This document shows positions 41,160-52,786 of a DNA stretch of 64,000 nucleotides, piece after piece. How positions within the stretch are numbered: position 1 is the stretch's first letter; every line of letters begins with the position of its first letter. The notes beneath the pieces were generated by a model. It was not told where the DNA came from. It searched no databases and was given only the letters and a program-made list of their open reading frames with translations. The DNA lies in NCBI RefSeq assembly GCF_000003815.2, contig NC_049980.1:26035815-26099814 (forward strand). Reading direction: 5' to 3'. This DNA comes from Branchiostoma floridae. Taxonomy: Eukaryota > Chordata > Leptocardii > Amphioxiformes > Branchiostomatidae. A program made the position numbers and the translations under genes.

Positions 41160-44100
41160 CTACTTGCTTGCCAAGGGCTCCCTCCTGCCCTCGGCCATCA
41201 GTGCCTCGATCTCCTCAACCGTACGTGGGACGCAGGTCAGCAGCTCGCAGCCGTCGGCAGTGATGGCAATATCGTCTTCAATTCGCACGCCACCAGTGCC
41301 CTGGGCAACAATGGGGTAATATTACTGGGTTGCCAAGATAGATATTCAACTCATATTGCTGGATGTAGTCTACTATGTGGCTTACTGATCCATTATCTGT
41401 GTATTCATTTCTCTTGGCTCCAACTTGAACATTTCAGTAGTTTTGAGTTCTTTAAGAATAGCAAAAAGAAAAGAAACAAATCAATAACATCCTTGCACAG
41501 CCTAGTTACAATTTTGATCCACTAGGCCCCACCTGAAAGCGTTGGATGGCCTCTGTGTTGAAGAAGCGCGCCTGTTCTGGATTCTGCAGTGCTGGTTCCA
41601 AAAGTGCAGGGATAAAGTAACAGCCAGGCTCGATCGTCAGGACCATTCCTTCCTGGGGAATAAAAATCAACAAAGGTCAACATTCAGGACCATGCCTTCC
41701 TGTAGGATAAAGGTCAACAAGAGTCGACATTCAGGACCATTCTTTCCTGTAGGATAAAGGTCAACAAGCGTCAGTGTTCAGGACCATTCCTTCAACCAGA
41801 GTCTATAATACAAAAGTTAAGTTGACAGGTAACTATACTCCTTGTCAGAGTCTGGTTGTAACAGAAGTGGATCCTACATGTACATTGCACATACATATGT
41901 GTGCAGTGGGAAAGATTCACCTTTGCACAGATGTACCTGCTCTTTTCTAAGACTGCAGATCCTTCACTAACACTGTGCATCTAGACACCCCTGACCCCTG
42001 TACCTTGACCCCCGACCCCTCACCTCCAGTGCCCTGGTGGTGCGAAGGCTGCGTATTCCCGGCTCGTTGATGCGCTCGACCCCCTCTGGGAAGCCTCCAA
42101 CGTCGTGCACGTCACAGCCCATGAAGTGGCCCAGTCCGTGGGGCATGAACACTGCACCCAGGTGCACCTACATGTATGGGTGAGAGGGGTCATTGAGGCA
42201 TGTTGCTTTTCTTTAAACCTTATCTTAAAGCATGTTTTTGCAGAAGAAAATTGAGGATATGTGCACAAAGAGATTGATAGTTGCAACCTTTCTAAGGCTA
42301 AAGTACCTCTCCAACCAAGACCTAGTTCAAGTTCTATTAGGAACACTTTAATACAGACTAACTAAAATTTGCATTCATAAGTAGCATTGCTGTTTGCCAA
42401 AAGGAAACAAAATGTCCCCATGTGTCCAATGCTTTCGGCTGTTTTACTTTTGGAAACAGTAAGAAGTGCCTTTCCATCTCTATAGAGGTCATATGTGGGA
42501 TCTATGACCTCTGACCTTCATCATGTCGTCGACCTCTCCCTGCAGCAGCCCGCCGTCTCGCAGCTCTTGCAGTAGAACCCGCTCTGACAGGCGATGCATC
42601 TCCGGCCACGACACGCCTGCGGAAACAACATCATCGTTACATCACAGGCACACCAGCGAAACAGGCAACACCCTTACACTGCAGACAAACATACTCTGAC
42701 ATGATTTGCCACAACATTCCTGCAGAAACAATAGTGCAGTTGAGATTCATTTTGACTTCAGAATCTTAAGTGGAAACTGGTGAATATTGGATTATTTCTC
42801 ATGCTGTCATCCTTCCGACTTTCAACTAAATAGTACTGAATACTAAAAATCTTGACAGAAGGCATAATTAACAGGTGACCAACTTAAATACCTGGCCTGC
42901 AGGCGGCCATGACGGCACGATTAGAGCGCAGAACTGCCTCGTAGATCATCCGCTGGTCGGCCGTGAACTTCCCGTTGGCAGGGAAGGAACAGGTGATGTC
43001 TGAGGTGTAGCAGTAGTACTCCCCGCCCATGTCAAACAGGCACATCTCCCCATCGTTAATCAGGCGGTCGTTAGGAGCACCTGGAAATAACAGGTAACGA
43101 TATTTGTTACAAACAAAACGTGATGCCACAGTAGTACTCCCCACCCATGTCAAACAGGCACATCTCTCCATCGTTAATCAACGGTCGTTAGGAGCACCTG
43201 GAAATAACAGGTAATAATATCTTTTACAAACCAAAGGCCTCGATATATAATGTTAATAACTGTGGCGGAAGTAGGTTTTAGGCTCACCTGTGTGTCCATA
43301 GTGCAATGTGGCAGCGTTGTTGGAAGAGGCACAGATACAGAAGTGAAATGTGCCTCATGTTACTATAACACAATAACTATCAGTAGTAGGTTTATGACTA
43401 ACCTGCATGTCCATAGTGCAATGTGGCAGCGTTGTTGGATGAGGCACAGATGCAGGTGTAGGCCACGTGCCTCATGCCCCCGTTGCTGTAACAGTAGTGC
43501 TGGAACAGTGACTCCAGCTCAAACTCATGCATGCCCGGCCGGATGGCTTTCATCACTTCCTTGTGAGCCTCACTGCTGATCCTGGAATGGCAAGAAGAAG
43601 GACAGAATATCAGCCATGGATTGGTATAGTTCACCTGCTGGCATATCAGCGCAGCTGTCAGACTCCCCAGTTGGTGTACCTGTACAGCTTGCCTAAAGAT
43701 ACTATATTGAACTCACCTGCTGGTGTACCTGAGTACCTGTACGGCACACCTGCATGACTCACCTGTCGTATCCACCTGTTAAGTGTACCTGAGCACCTGT
43801 ACAGTTCATCTATAGAGATAACAGCAAACCTGTCGGAAACACCTGTTGGTGTACCTGTATACCTGTCTACCTAATATGTAGGTATCACAACATACCTTTC
43901 ACTTTCACATTTCACTTTTACCTGTTGTGTTGATAAGATCAACACACATGACAAACTTACCAGTTAGTGTACCTGTACACCTAGCCTGTAGGTAGAACAA
44001 CATGCCTTCCATTTCCAGTTTCACTTTCACCTGTTGTGTTGATATATCAGCACACATCACAAGCTCACCTGCTGGTGTACCTGTACACCTAGCATGTAGA

Positions 44101-45937
44101 CAACACCTTTCACTTTCAATGTTCACTTTCACCTATTGTTCTGATAATCAGCACACATGATAAAACTCACGATCACCTGTTGGTGTACCTGTAAACCTTA
44201 CATGTAGGTATAACAACACACCTTTCACTTTCAGTTTCACTTTCACTGTTGTGTCAGCACACATGATGAACTCACCTGTTGGTGTACCTGAGCACCTCTA
44301 TCTCCATGGGGGACTTGATAACGCGGCACTCCATGATCTCGGGGTGCAGCAGTTTGTTGTTCACGTTGAACTCGCTGATCCCGTCGAAAGCCGCCTCGCG
44401 ACACGTGGTACCGCTGTCCGTGTTCACGCCAAGGAGGGTCAGAAGCGCAGCCGGCTGGAGGGAATGTAAAACTTGATGTTCAGAAATGTAGCTCACTCCA
44501 GCAGAAGGAACATTCTTGTAAAAATAAGACTAGTGACAGCTAACTGAAAAGCTGCTCTTCCGCAGTTTGCAACACTTGTCTTTAATTGGTCTTGGGCCAA
44601 CTCTTGGCACCAGAGATCAACGTCTTGCATATATGTTCACAAAAATTCATTTTGAAGAGTAGTCCACAACTTAATACAAGTGTCCAACAAAAATGCCAGC
44701 AATTGGCAACATTCACTCCCTGCAACTGTGTGACTGTATGTATACACACTGTACTTTTGCTATAAGAGTCTATTTTAAATATTGATTTTCCAGTTCTGCA
44801 TTATTGACAGGGAGTAATTTTATATGTACTGTATTTGAGAACCTGCAGTACAACCAAATGCATTGCTGGACCTAAGGAGGAAACAACAGAGAGAAATATC
44901 ATGTAAAGCACTCTACTGTAGTTGTTAAGACAAGCTAGCAATGTTTATCCCAACCTTCTTATCAGCGAGGACCTGTGCGATATCGCAGGTGAAGTACACA
45001 TCATCGAAGGCGTACTTGTCACGGAAGTGCTCCGGAGGGTGGATCTTCCCCATCCACACCGCGTACTCTGCCGGGAGCTTCGGGATGAAGAGAGACGCCT
45101 TTCCCGTCGCGACTTCCACCGCGCCGTAACACCCCGGCTCCAGAACACCAAACAGCCAGTGGAAATACGACTCTTGGCTGGGAGGGGAGCACAAAGTAAT
45201 AGTATATGCATATGTCAAGGGTACGACAAAAAAAAGTAATAAATGATTGTTAAATTAGTTGCGGTCTAACTGTCATTTGGGAGCTTAACAGGAAACTGCA
45301 TAATTAACGTTAATCATCAATAATACATTGTAAATTGTAATAAAATTAATGGCACTTTGTCATTGGAACAACTAGCGTGAAAACAATCCTGACTTGAAAA
45401 AAAGGAATGAATACATTATTACATTATACATTAAAATGTTTTTTCTGTTTACTTGTTTGGCTGTTATCAGCTACCTCTCCAAACAACCAACTTAGTAGTA
45501 GTAGTAAACAAACCATCACACACAAAGAAAACCTCATCGGTGGAAGGAGCGACAGCTTTGATGCCGTTTCGTTAAGTTTCATTGTCGGTTTTGGTGGGAG
45601 TACCATCATCACATTCTTGATCTGTCATACATCTCTATCTAACTTACTGTAGAGTGACACACAGTGACAGTCCCTTAGTCGAAAACAACATCTGGAAACA
45701 ATCCCACATGGGGGAGGGGGGCAGGACGTGACCCTACCGGAAGATCAGTTCCTTGTCGCTGCAGTACAGGTTCTGGCTCTCCCCGCCCTGCAGCAGGACG
45801 TACGACCCGTCCGGAACCTTGTCGTTCCGCCGCAGCCGCTCGCACAGCCGCCGCCGGTTGTCGGCGAACATCGCCATCGGCACGGACAGGCACTGCTGCC
45901 CGAGACAGAACGCCGCTTCAGCACGACTAGTCGCCAT
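41160..45937 (-). CDS. PEPD: Xaa-Pro dipeptidase (prolidase), 9 exons
   Basis: Exons: 45738-45937, 44955-45177, 44276-44454, 43403-43581, 42892-43080, 42516-42616, 42024-42167, 41533-41652, 41160-41300. Total 1476 bp, 491 aa (human 493). It is a cytosolic homodimeric metalloprotease that splits dipeptides with C-terminal proline or hydroxyproline. An N-terminal creatinase-like domain (residues 1 to about 180) precedes the pita-bread catalytic domain. All five dinuclear-metal ligands are present: Asp277 and Asp288 ([15 protein letters not shown]), His371 (MPHGLGHF), Glu413 (LTIEPG) and Glu453 (VRIEDD), each one residue after its human counterpart. Introns are short and several are built of tandem copies of the adjacent splice junction. 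All junctions are GT..AG; exon 2 uses an unusual GTTGGG donor. The gene shares a short divergent promoter region with COMMD10. Confidence 0.95.
41638..41798. repeat. 47-bp tandem repeat across the PEPD exon 8 acceptor
   Basis: CAGGACCAT starts at 41638 (inside exon 8), 41685, 41732 and 41779, an exact 47-bp period. Each unit contains the exon start, a CCTG(G/T) acceptor-side sequence and a GGTCAACA block. Confidence 0.92.
43124..43199 (-). pseudogene. Partial copy of PEPD exon 5 (5' part) in intron 4
   Basis: Repeats the acceptor (TTTCCAG) and first ~75 bp of exon 5, including the code for [12 protein letters not shown], but has lost a base near the start so the frame shifts. Flanking intron sequence is also copied (ATAACAGGTAAnnATAT). 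Confidence 0.9.
43287..43362 (-). pseudogene. Partial copy of PEPD exon 4 (3' part) in intron 4
   Basis: Repeats the last ~75 bp of exon 4 (code for [11 protein letters not shown]) and a GTGAG donor in place of the genuine GTTAG, with a decayed 5' portion. It lies between real exon 4 and the exon 5 copy. Confidence 0.9.
43620..44290. repeat. Tandem array (~100-110 bp period) derived from the PEPD exon 3 donor
   Basis: The sequence CACCTGTTGGTGTACCTG, which at 44274-44291 spans the genuine exon 3/donor junction, recurs at about 44174, 44066, 43960, 43840, 43776, 43716 and 43665 with variation, joined by CCTTTCACTTTCA and TCAGCACACAT blocks. This makes up most of intron 3. Confidence 0.85.
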
Positions 45938-46365
45938 CTTGCACGAGAAAAGAACGATGGTCTATGTTGCAGGCTTCAGAACACAGCTCATATTTTGTCG
46001 TGTGCAGCTGGCTGTGGACTGTTTTGTGGTTGTCGCTTTCTTCTATTGCACTCTTTGTCCTAAATACAGTATATGTTAAAAAATGACTAAATAGCAAGAC
46101 AGAAAATATAAGGTAAAAAACCCCTGCGCGGGTCTGCAAACGAGGCTAACAACTGGGAAGGGGGAGGGACAGGAAGTTCAAATAACACCAACGTGGCAAA
46201 ATTACTTTCCCCCAACTCTTGCAAATTTGCGAACAGTGTTTTCTCAAACACTTGATTGGAATCTATATTGTCCTGTTCCTCCAGGTGTGCGCTGTTTACT
46301 ACGGACACACCATGTGCGTAATCAAAAGTTTGGTGGTACAAAGGTCAAAGGTTGCCTGGGACAAG
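45938..46365. promoter_or_regulatory. Bidirectional promoter region of PEPD and COMMD10
   Basis: Only 428 bp separate the start codons of two divergent housekeeping genes. No TATA box is evident near either start. Both starts sit in AAGATGGCG-type contexts (CAAGATGGCG), common at TATA-less housekeeping promoters and part of the YY1-type motif. Assignment as a shared promoter is inference. Confidence 0.6.
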
Positions 46366-49300
46366 ATGGCGCTGATGTTCACAGCTACAGCGAAGTAAGG
46401 GCCAATTTTCGTCGTTTGCTCTCTCAAATTGACTTTGTTTGATGTTATTTTTGTTTTCAGATCAAGTGGTAGCATTGGGGATCAGTTAGGAACAGTATTG
46501 ATGGTAGAAAAGTTCTAGAAATTGATATAGCGGCTATGAAACAGAGGACTTCACAGACGCTCCCTTATCAGGAAACCGGAGGCAAGATGCAGTCCCGGTC
46601 AAACCCCTTCCTCTTCCTATCTAAGCGACCGCTATCGTCGGTCTAAACATACTCAAAGCTGTGTGTCCATAGTGACTACTGAAAAATATCACAGTACACA
46701 GATAGCCACTGTAGTAATGATTCGCGCTGCTTAGGTCTATTGGGAAAATGATCATAGTGGCCATAAAAAAAGTGGCCTCACTTTTCAATATTTTCAGATG
46801 GCCAGCGATACTTGTTTGAGGGTCTGCATGGGGGGTCTTGGTAACAGTTAACGGTAAATTCAGGAGGGCCGATAACGGTTAACGGTAAATTCAGGAGGTC
46901 CGGTAACGCATAACGGTAAATTCAGAAGGAGTTACAAAACATAACACCGTTGAAAGTAACATTGACGTGCATTCCTATTCATACAACGCTAGCCTTATGT
47001 TATCAATGGGGGAAAATATCCGACTAAATTATGACAAAGCAAAAGGTGCCCAGAACCCGGAGGAATGACAGGAACATTGTCCATGACATTTTTAGATTGA
47101 CGGAGGCATAGTTCCCGTCCCGCCACATAGACGGCGGCAGCAAATTTCTTATGGGGGGATTGAACTATTGTTTCATCACATGGAGCGCCGAAGGGTATGC
47201 TCCCCCAGGAAAATTTTGAAATCAAGACCCTCTTAAATGCTGTTTCCTGCATTTTCGGCAAATTTTGCTGACTCAGTGACTGAGTAAGCTAGGTTGATTT
47301 TGACATTTTCATCAAAATACACAATGATTATAGCTTTGGCCTCCACCCCCAGAGCCCCCGACATATTTTACCATTTCGATTCGAGCTCAGAAGGCACGAG
47401 ACGTTGCAATATAAGTCCAGGAAAATTAAAATCTGGACCGTCTGAAACGCCATTTACTGCATTTTGAAGGACACATTTTGCTGTAAGACGAAGTTAAATT
47501 AGATGACATTTTTTTAGAGAGAAAAGTTTTTTACGCCTACCCGCGCCCCTAACATATTTTACCATGTCATCGTGAGCGCCAAAGGCGCCAGCCGTTGCAA
47601 GGAAGGTCCGGAGAAACCTCATTTTCAGCATTCTAGGAGTACTTTTTGCCCGAAACTAAGCTAAGTTTGATACTGAAATCTGTATTAGTGATAATGTTTT
47701 TGAGGGCGACGCTTCCGCAACATATTTTACCCTGTCCCGAGCCAAAGGCCGGGAGGCTAGGAGAAAATTTTGAAATCTGGACCCTTTGAAACGCCATTTC
47801 CTGCATTCTCAGGGGTTCTATCTGGCATTAGACTTCGTGTGTATAACGGGTTACGAAGAATTTCTTGGTAACGCTTAACGGTGAATTCGGGATAACAAAT
47901 AACGGTTAACGTTGAATTAAAACGACCAATAACGCTTCACGAAGAATATACCGATAACGATTAACGTTAAATTAGAGAAGGTCGGTAACGATTAACAGTG
48001 AATTAAAATGGCTCGTAACACTTAACGGAAAAAGGCATGCAGACCCTCTTGTTTGACTATACAATCCAGGATATTCTACAAAGAAGGGCTAATGTTCTTG
48101 GTACAAACAAAATGAAGCCGGCCTGGTCTTTCAATGCTCTTCAAACACTGTGTTGTAGTCCAAGTGAATAACAACAAGCATAGACATTCTGATGGTTTAT
48201 TCATTCAATCCCTCTTCAACAGTCTAACATCTTCTCCAGAGGTCTCTTCTTTATGCATGTGGGTTAGTCTATGCTACATTTGAATTAATGTTGTTGCTGC
48301 TAGCTAATACCACGTGTTACACAAGTACTAACAGTCCATGCAGTAATACAATGTATTTCCTTGTGTTTGTCCTCTCAGTATAAAGAAGGCTGTGAGTCTG
48401 ATAAACCAGCTGGATGCAGCCAAGTTCCCCAGGCTCCTGCAGAGGATCCTTCAGAAGCTCCATCTCAGAGTGAGACCGGCTTCCTGTTTAGCCCTGACAG
48501 GCTTTGTTATAAACCATTATATACTTTGTTATATACTAGGCTGCATTTAAGGAAAAGTTAAAAAGCTAGTCTTTAGGCTGTGACTATCACCAGTAAACAA
48601 GGACCAGATCACACAAACTTTAGATTGTTTCCCTTCTCTGCTCAACATCACAGTATGCACAACATTTAGATTTCTGCTGACTTAATTAATAATTAAGCTT
48701 GTTCCCAGGATGAGCAATGTCCAATTTTCTTCTGACTTGTTCCCAGGATGAGCACTATTTAAATCTCTTCTGGCTTGTTCCCAGGATGATCGGTCCTTTT
48801 CTGAGGAGGAGGAGGAGATGCTGCAGCAGGCCCTGGGGCTGCAGGGGGGCGATCTACAGCTGGTGTTAGAGACAACAGCCTTCGTCTTGGAACAGGTAAA
48901 CAAACAAACCAATAGCATGTCCTCAGACTGCAATGAGTAGACTTTCTGCACTACTTATGACAATACTATCAAAACATTAGAAATAGAACAAATTTTCATC
49001 AGCTTACCTAAAATAAGTCTGTTTTGCTTCTACAAACAACTGTCTTTCCTTGAAACAACTGTCTTCATCATTATGCACATGAAAAACATAGTTTCATTGC
49101 AGTCGTATGTACCAAAGTGCTGTATTTTCCCATAGAAAAAATAATGTTTGGGGGCAATAAAACCTGATGACGTCATCCATATGGCCCCAAAAATCAGATT
49201 TAGAATTCTTTTATGCCGATCTATCAATATTCGTTACAGTTCCATTCTTTCTTAATTCATTAATAAGAAAACAATGGAAAGTCAAAATGCCAATTTAGCC

Positions 49301-52300
49301 AACCCTGAAACCTTACTAAGTTACTGACTTGTGTCCCTGTCCAGGCTGCATACCACAGTGCCAAACCAGCTGTGTTGGAAGAACAACTAAAGAACATCCA
49401 GCTAGAGGAAGATAAGGTAGGAACAAGGATGTCATGTGGTAACAGGTTGTATTGGTGTCTGCACTTGTGTTTACACCAAACAGATATAATTGACCCACTC
49501 ATACCTTGAAGGATCCTTACTCTTTTTCAATAAATATGGTTGGTTTCTTTATGTTCTCAAGGTGTGGCTGTCCTCAAACATGGGACCTCCATTTAATGTC
49601 CTTTATCCAATGAAAGTCCCTAAGACAAACTCACTGTGTGAAATGGAAAGATTCAAGTTGAGTGCCTTACCTTAAGGCACAACATTGGAGCATACAGGGG
49701 ACTCAAACCCAGGACCTCTGGGCTTTAAACCAAACACCCTACTCTTACATTGTGCAATACTACTAGAGAAAGTTGCTGGAAAGGTATGTATCTACCAGTT
49801 TTGACATACATAAGCAGAGTACAGGGAGACTATTGGTTCATGATCGTATTTTCCAGTTCTATGTACTTCTGTGTCCCTGTAGATATCTGTGTTTGTGAAG
49901 GCGTGGTCAGCCAACGGTAAGGAGGTGATCCTGAAGCTGAGGAAGAGAACTCTGGCTCCTGACCAGGTGAGTAGGGGAGGTTTACTTCCAATCAATCATG
50001 GCTACCTGTGCCATGATGTGTATGTACATACATTGTTTTGTGTAATAGGGTGATCCTGACTGTCCATCACAATTAGCAGTCCAGCCAATGACAGAATGGC
50101 AGTTATCATTTCTATCAATTAGAAAGTGGCTGCATGTCTGTCAACTTGTCAATTACACAGTGTGTCTATGTATATGTTTTTATTCTACATTTCTACATTT
50201 TGACTGATGTAGGCAAGGCTGTGGGATCAGTATATTGTTAGTTTGGTCAATGCAAAATGGGAATCAAGGCAACCTGCCAGAATAAAGTAAGCAAATAGAT
50301 GCACTTTTTTCCATTCTTAGCAGCAAACTTCTTAAAAAACTGATGCTAATTCTTAGGGGTTTCAAAGAAAAACAGGGTGTCACACATACGTCTTCTTCTT
50401 AAATACTACCAAAAAGCCCCGCAAGGGGTGATGTAGGGGGGCAACATACAGCACTATATAAAACTCAAACCCTGTTTCCTGCCCAGATGTACATGTAGTC
50501 CGTGAACAGGACAGTAAACATACAGAACTAGTGTTAAAGCTATACTGTACTCCAGGGGAGAGTGTTCCAGTTCTGCTAGTAATATTTTTCTGAATCTCAA
50601 AATGTAATTGTATCGACCACTTGACATTGAACTTGGACAAGAGAGCAGTTGCATTATAAAGCAGTAACCCCCCGAGTACCCTCCAATTAAATTACAGCCA
50701 GGTGTAACACATTATAATGTGAACAACCATTGGACAAACTTCAACTTGGCAGCTCTTAAGAAATATTTGGTTGAGCTTGAAAATCACTTTTGCAATGTGT
50801 TTCTGGATACTTGTTTGACAACTTGTAGCCTTAGTAGCTTTATGCCCCATTTGCTTTTGGTAAAAAAATGGGCTTTGATCTTTGTCAATTATCCTATTGA
50901 AACACATACTTAAGGCTTGAAAAAAGGGCCTTCATAAAAAGTGGCAGCTCTTAAGAAATCGAGGTCCGATCTTAAAAACAATGCTTGCAGCATGTGTGTG
51001 ACTAGTTGTTCATCATTTTTCATTCTTAGCAACCTAATTCTACTATTCATTTGACCTCAAAATTCACCTGGAACTTTAGTAATTGTCCCATAGGAACCAA
51101 TAGTTAAGGCATTATTCCCATCATGCATTTCAATCTTTTAAAAAATTCTCCACCAGACAGCCACAAGGGTCATCTTTGTAAAAACTAAAAGAAAACAGAG
51201 GGTTAACCACCTCAAACTCCGAGGAATCCCCGCTTACCTTTGACCCCAGATTTCTCCTGATACCACCAATATGACACAACAACTAAAATCCTTCTTCGTT
51301 CCACCTAGACTGCTAAACTGAACAAATTTTGACACAAATGAGAAAGATTAGACCTTATATGTTCCTTCTATCACAAAAAATCTACAGGTTGAGCCAAAAT
51401 CTTCAAGGAAAAAGAAGATTTTAAAGGATTTTAAGTCACACCCAAATCGTCTTCCCATTTTGGGCCTTCTACCGCGCAGCTCAACTGTGACGTCAGCCCT
51501 GAAGGGGCAATACCCAGTTACTGGATTATAAATGGTCCCTTAATTTGTTCATCTGTGATTAATTGTTACACATTTAGTTGATTTTGTGTACATAAAGATG
51601 TGGTCTTTTAGAAAATAACACTCTCCTCTGGAGTACAGTATGGCTTTAACACGAACACTGTTTCCTGTCACAGTTAGAGTCAGTGAACTGGAGACTGAAC
51701 CTACAGATGGCCCAGGCATCACAGACTAAGATGAAGCTGCCCAACGCCATGTTTGAGTTGGGAGTCAGACATGATGATGATGTGAGTTGGCATTTTTCTG
51801 CTGTTTGAATTGTAAACTTGTACATACATGATGCAATCTTCATCTTTGTGAGCATGATTACATGCTAGTGGCTGTCATATAAAAATTTTCTTTCACCTTG
51901 CATTGTACAGCACATTTGAAACTATTGCCACATAGAATGCTGTAGATAATTTTTTCACCAACATTTGGCTTGAAACACTAGTGACTGTTTTACAAATGTA
52001 TACGGTTGAGTGGATTCATTCCTCAGCTAACTGACATTGTTAGCATCATAATCATTCCTTTAAGACATTTGGAGCTGCATAGTTTCTGTTTCAAGCTCTT
52101 ATTCAGCCTGTCATCCGCGATTGTTTCACACATAGTCAGTGGTTTAGGTGGTAAGTGGGGTCTGCATTTAGATTGAAGGCTCCTACAGTAGACTATGGAA
52201 ACCTGTAGCTGGTTGCCAAATCTGTGTGAAGAAATGAGTTCTGGTGACGTGGTGTTCACATGTTGACATTTAATAACAATTGATTTCTTTCTCTTTCTGC

Positions 52301-52786
52301 AGACAAGAGAAAAAGTGCGGATGGAGTTCACTCATGATGAATTGTATGATTTCTATAGTCAGGTAGGTACATGTATACGTAGCCAGTCTGTCTTATTTGC
52401 TGCATTTCTTTTTCCTCTCTCTATTTTGTTCCTTGCTGAATGAGCTGTTTTCTCTTGTTATGTCAAACTCCATTTAGAATCTGTTACTTAAAGCAAAGAT
52501 ATAATGTAGTATTTCTAGTCTGATATGGACCTGAACTACTGACCACCTTTGCATTAAGATCACCTGGCCAATGCGACTACTTTTGGTAGTCTCTACATTA
52601 TTTCTAATATAAATGCAAACCTTAAGAATCCTGTCTTAAGTAGTCACCATTTTCTTTAAGGCTTCGGTATAGATACATGTAGAGAGATTTAACTATGTAT
52701 ATACATGTGTATTTGTAATTTTGTTTGTTGTATGTTCTCCACAGTTGGAGACGATACAAGAACAGCTGGACACTCTTGGCTCCTGA
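46366..52786 (+). CDS. COMMD10: COMM domain-containing protein 10, 8 exons
   Basis: Exons: 46366-46394, 48379-48469, 48785-48895, 49345-49416, 49883-49966, 51674-51781, 52303-52362, 52745-52786. All but the first boundary are phase 0; total 597 bp, 198 aa (human 202). The N-terminal helical (HN) part contains [30 protein letters not shown] and [16 protein letters not shown]. The C-terminal COMM domain (about 128-198) starts with [14 protein letters not shown], holding the conserved Trp135, and ends [28 protein letters not shown] proteins assemble as a ring in the Commander complex (with CCDC22/CCDC93 and Retriever), which recycles endosomal cargo. The first exon is only 29 bp; the start is chosen by context (AAGATGGCG) and correct phase into exon 2. 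Polyadenylation could be near AATAAA at 53398 or 53418. Confidence 0.94.
46819..48047. mobile_element. hAT-like non-autonomous DNA transposon in COMMD10 intron 1
   Basis: 12-bp terminal inverted repeats AGGGTCTGCATG (46819-46830) and CATGCAGACCCT (48036-48047) are flanked by the 8-bp direct repeat CTTGTTTG (46811-46818 and 48048-48055), the target-duplication size of hAT elements. Both sub-terminal regions carry iterons of TAACGGTTAACGGTGAATT type (46840-46925, 47865-48030). The interior consists of about four degenerate ~180-bp units (ACATATTTTACC near 47368, 47548, 47723). There is no transposase frame. Confidence 0.85.
48698..48790. repeat. 38-bp tandem repeat of the COMMD10 exon 3 acceptor
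   Basis: CTTGTTCCCAGGATGA occurs three times, placing AG|GATGA at 48709, 48747 and 48785, exactly 38 bp apart. The last is the genuine acceptor by homology. Use of either upstream copy would insert sequence with a frameshift and an early stop. Confidence 0.93.
50531..51652. mobile_element. 1.1-kb inverted-repeat DNA element in COMMD10 intron 5
   Basis: The 36-bp left end (50531-50566, GTGTTAAAGCTATACTGTAC...) is repeated inverted at 51617-51652 with two mismatches. Both ends contain TTAA three bases in, so a piggyBac-like TTAA insertion is possible, but the GTG/CAC beyond it also pairs. The interior holds a decayed duplicated block (GGCAGCTCTTAAGAAAT at about 50748 and 50943) and no transposase. 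Confidence 0.8.

Noticed and set aside
43620-44290. Regular repeats considered as a CRISPR array
   Set aside because: Unit is a variable copy of an exon/donor junction in a eukaryotic intron, without constant spacers.
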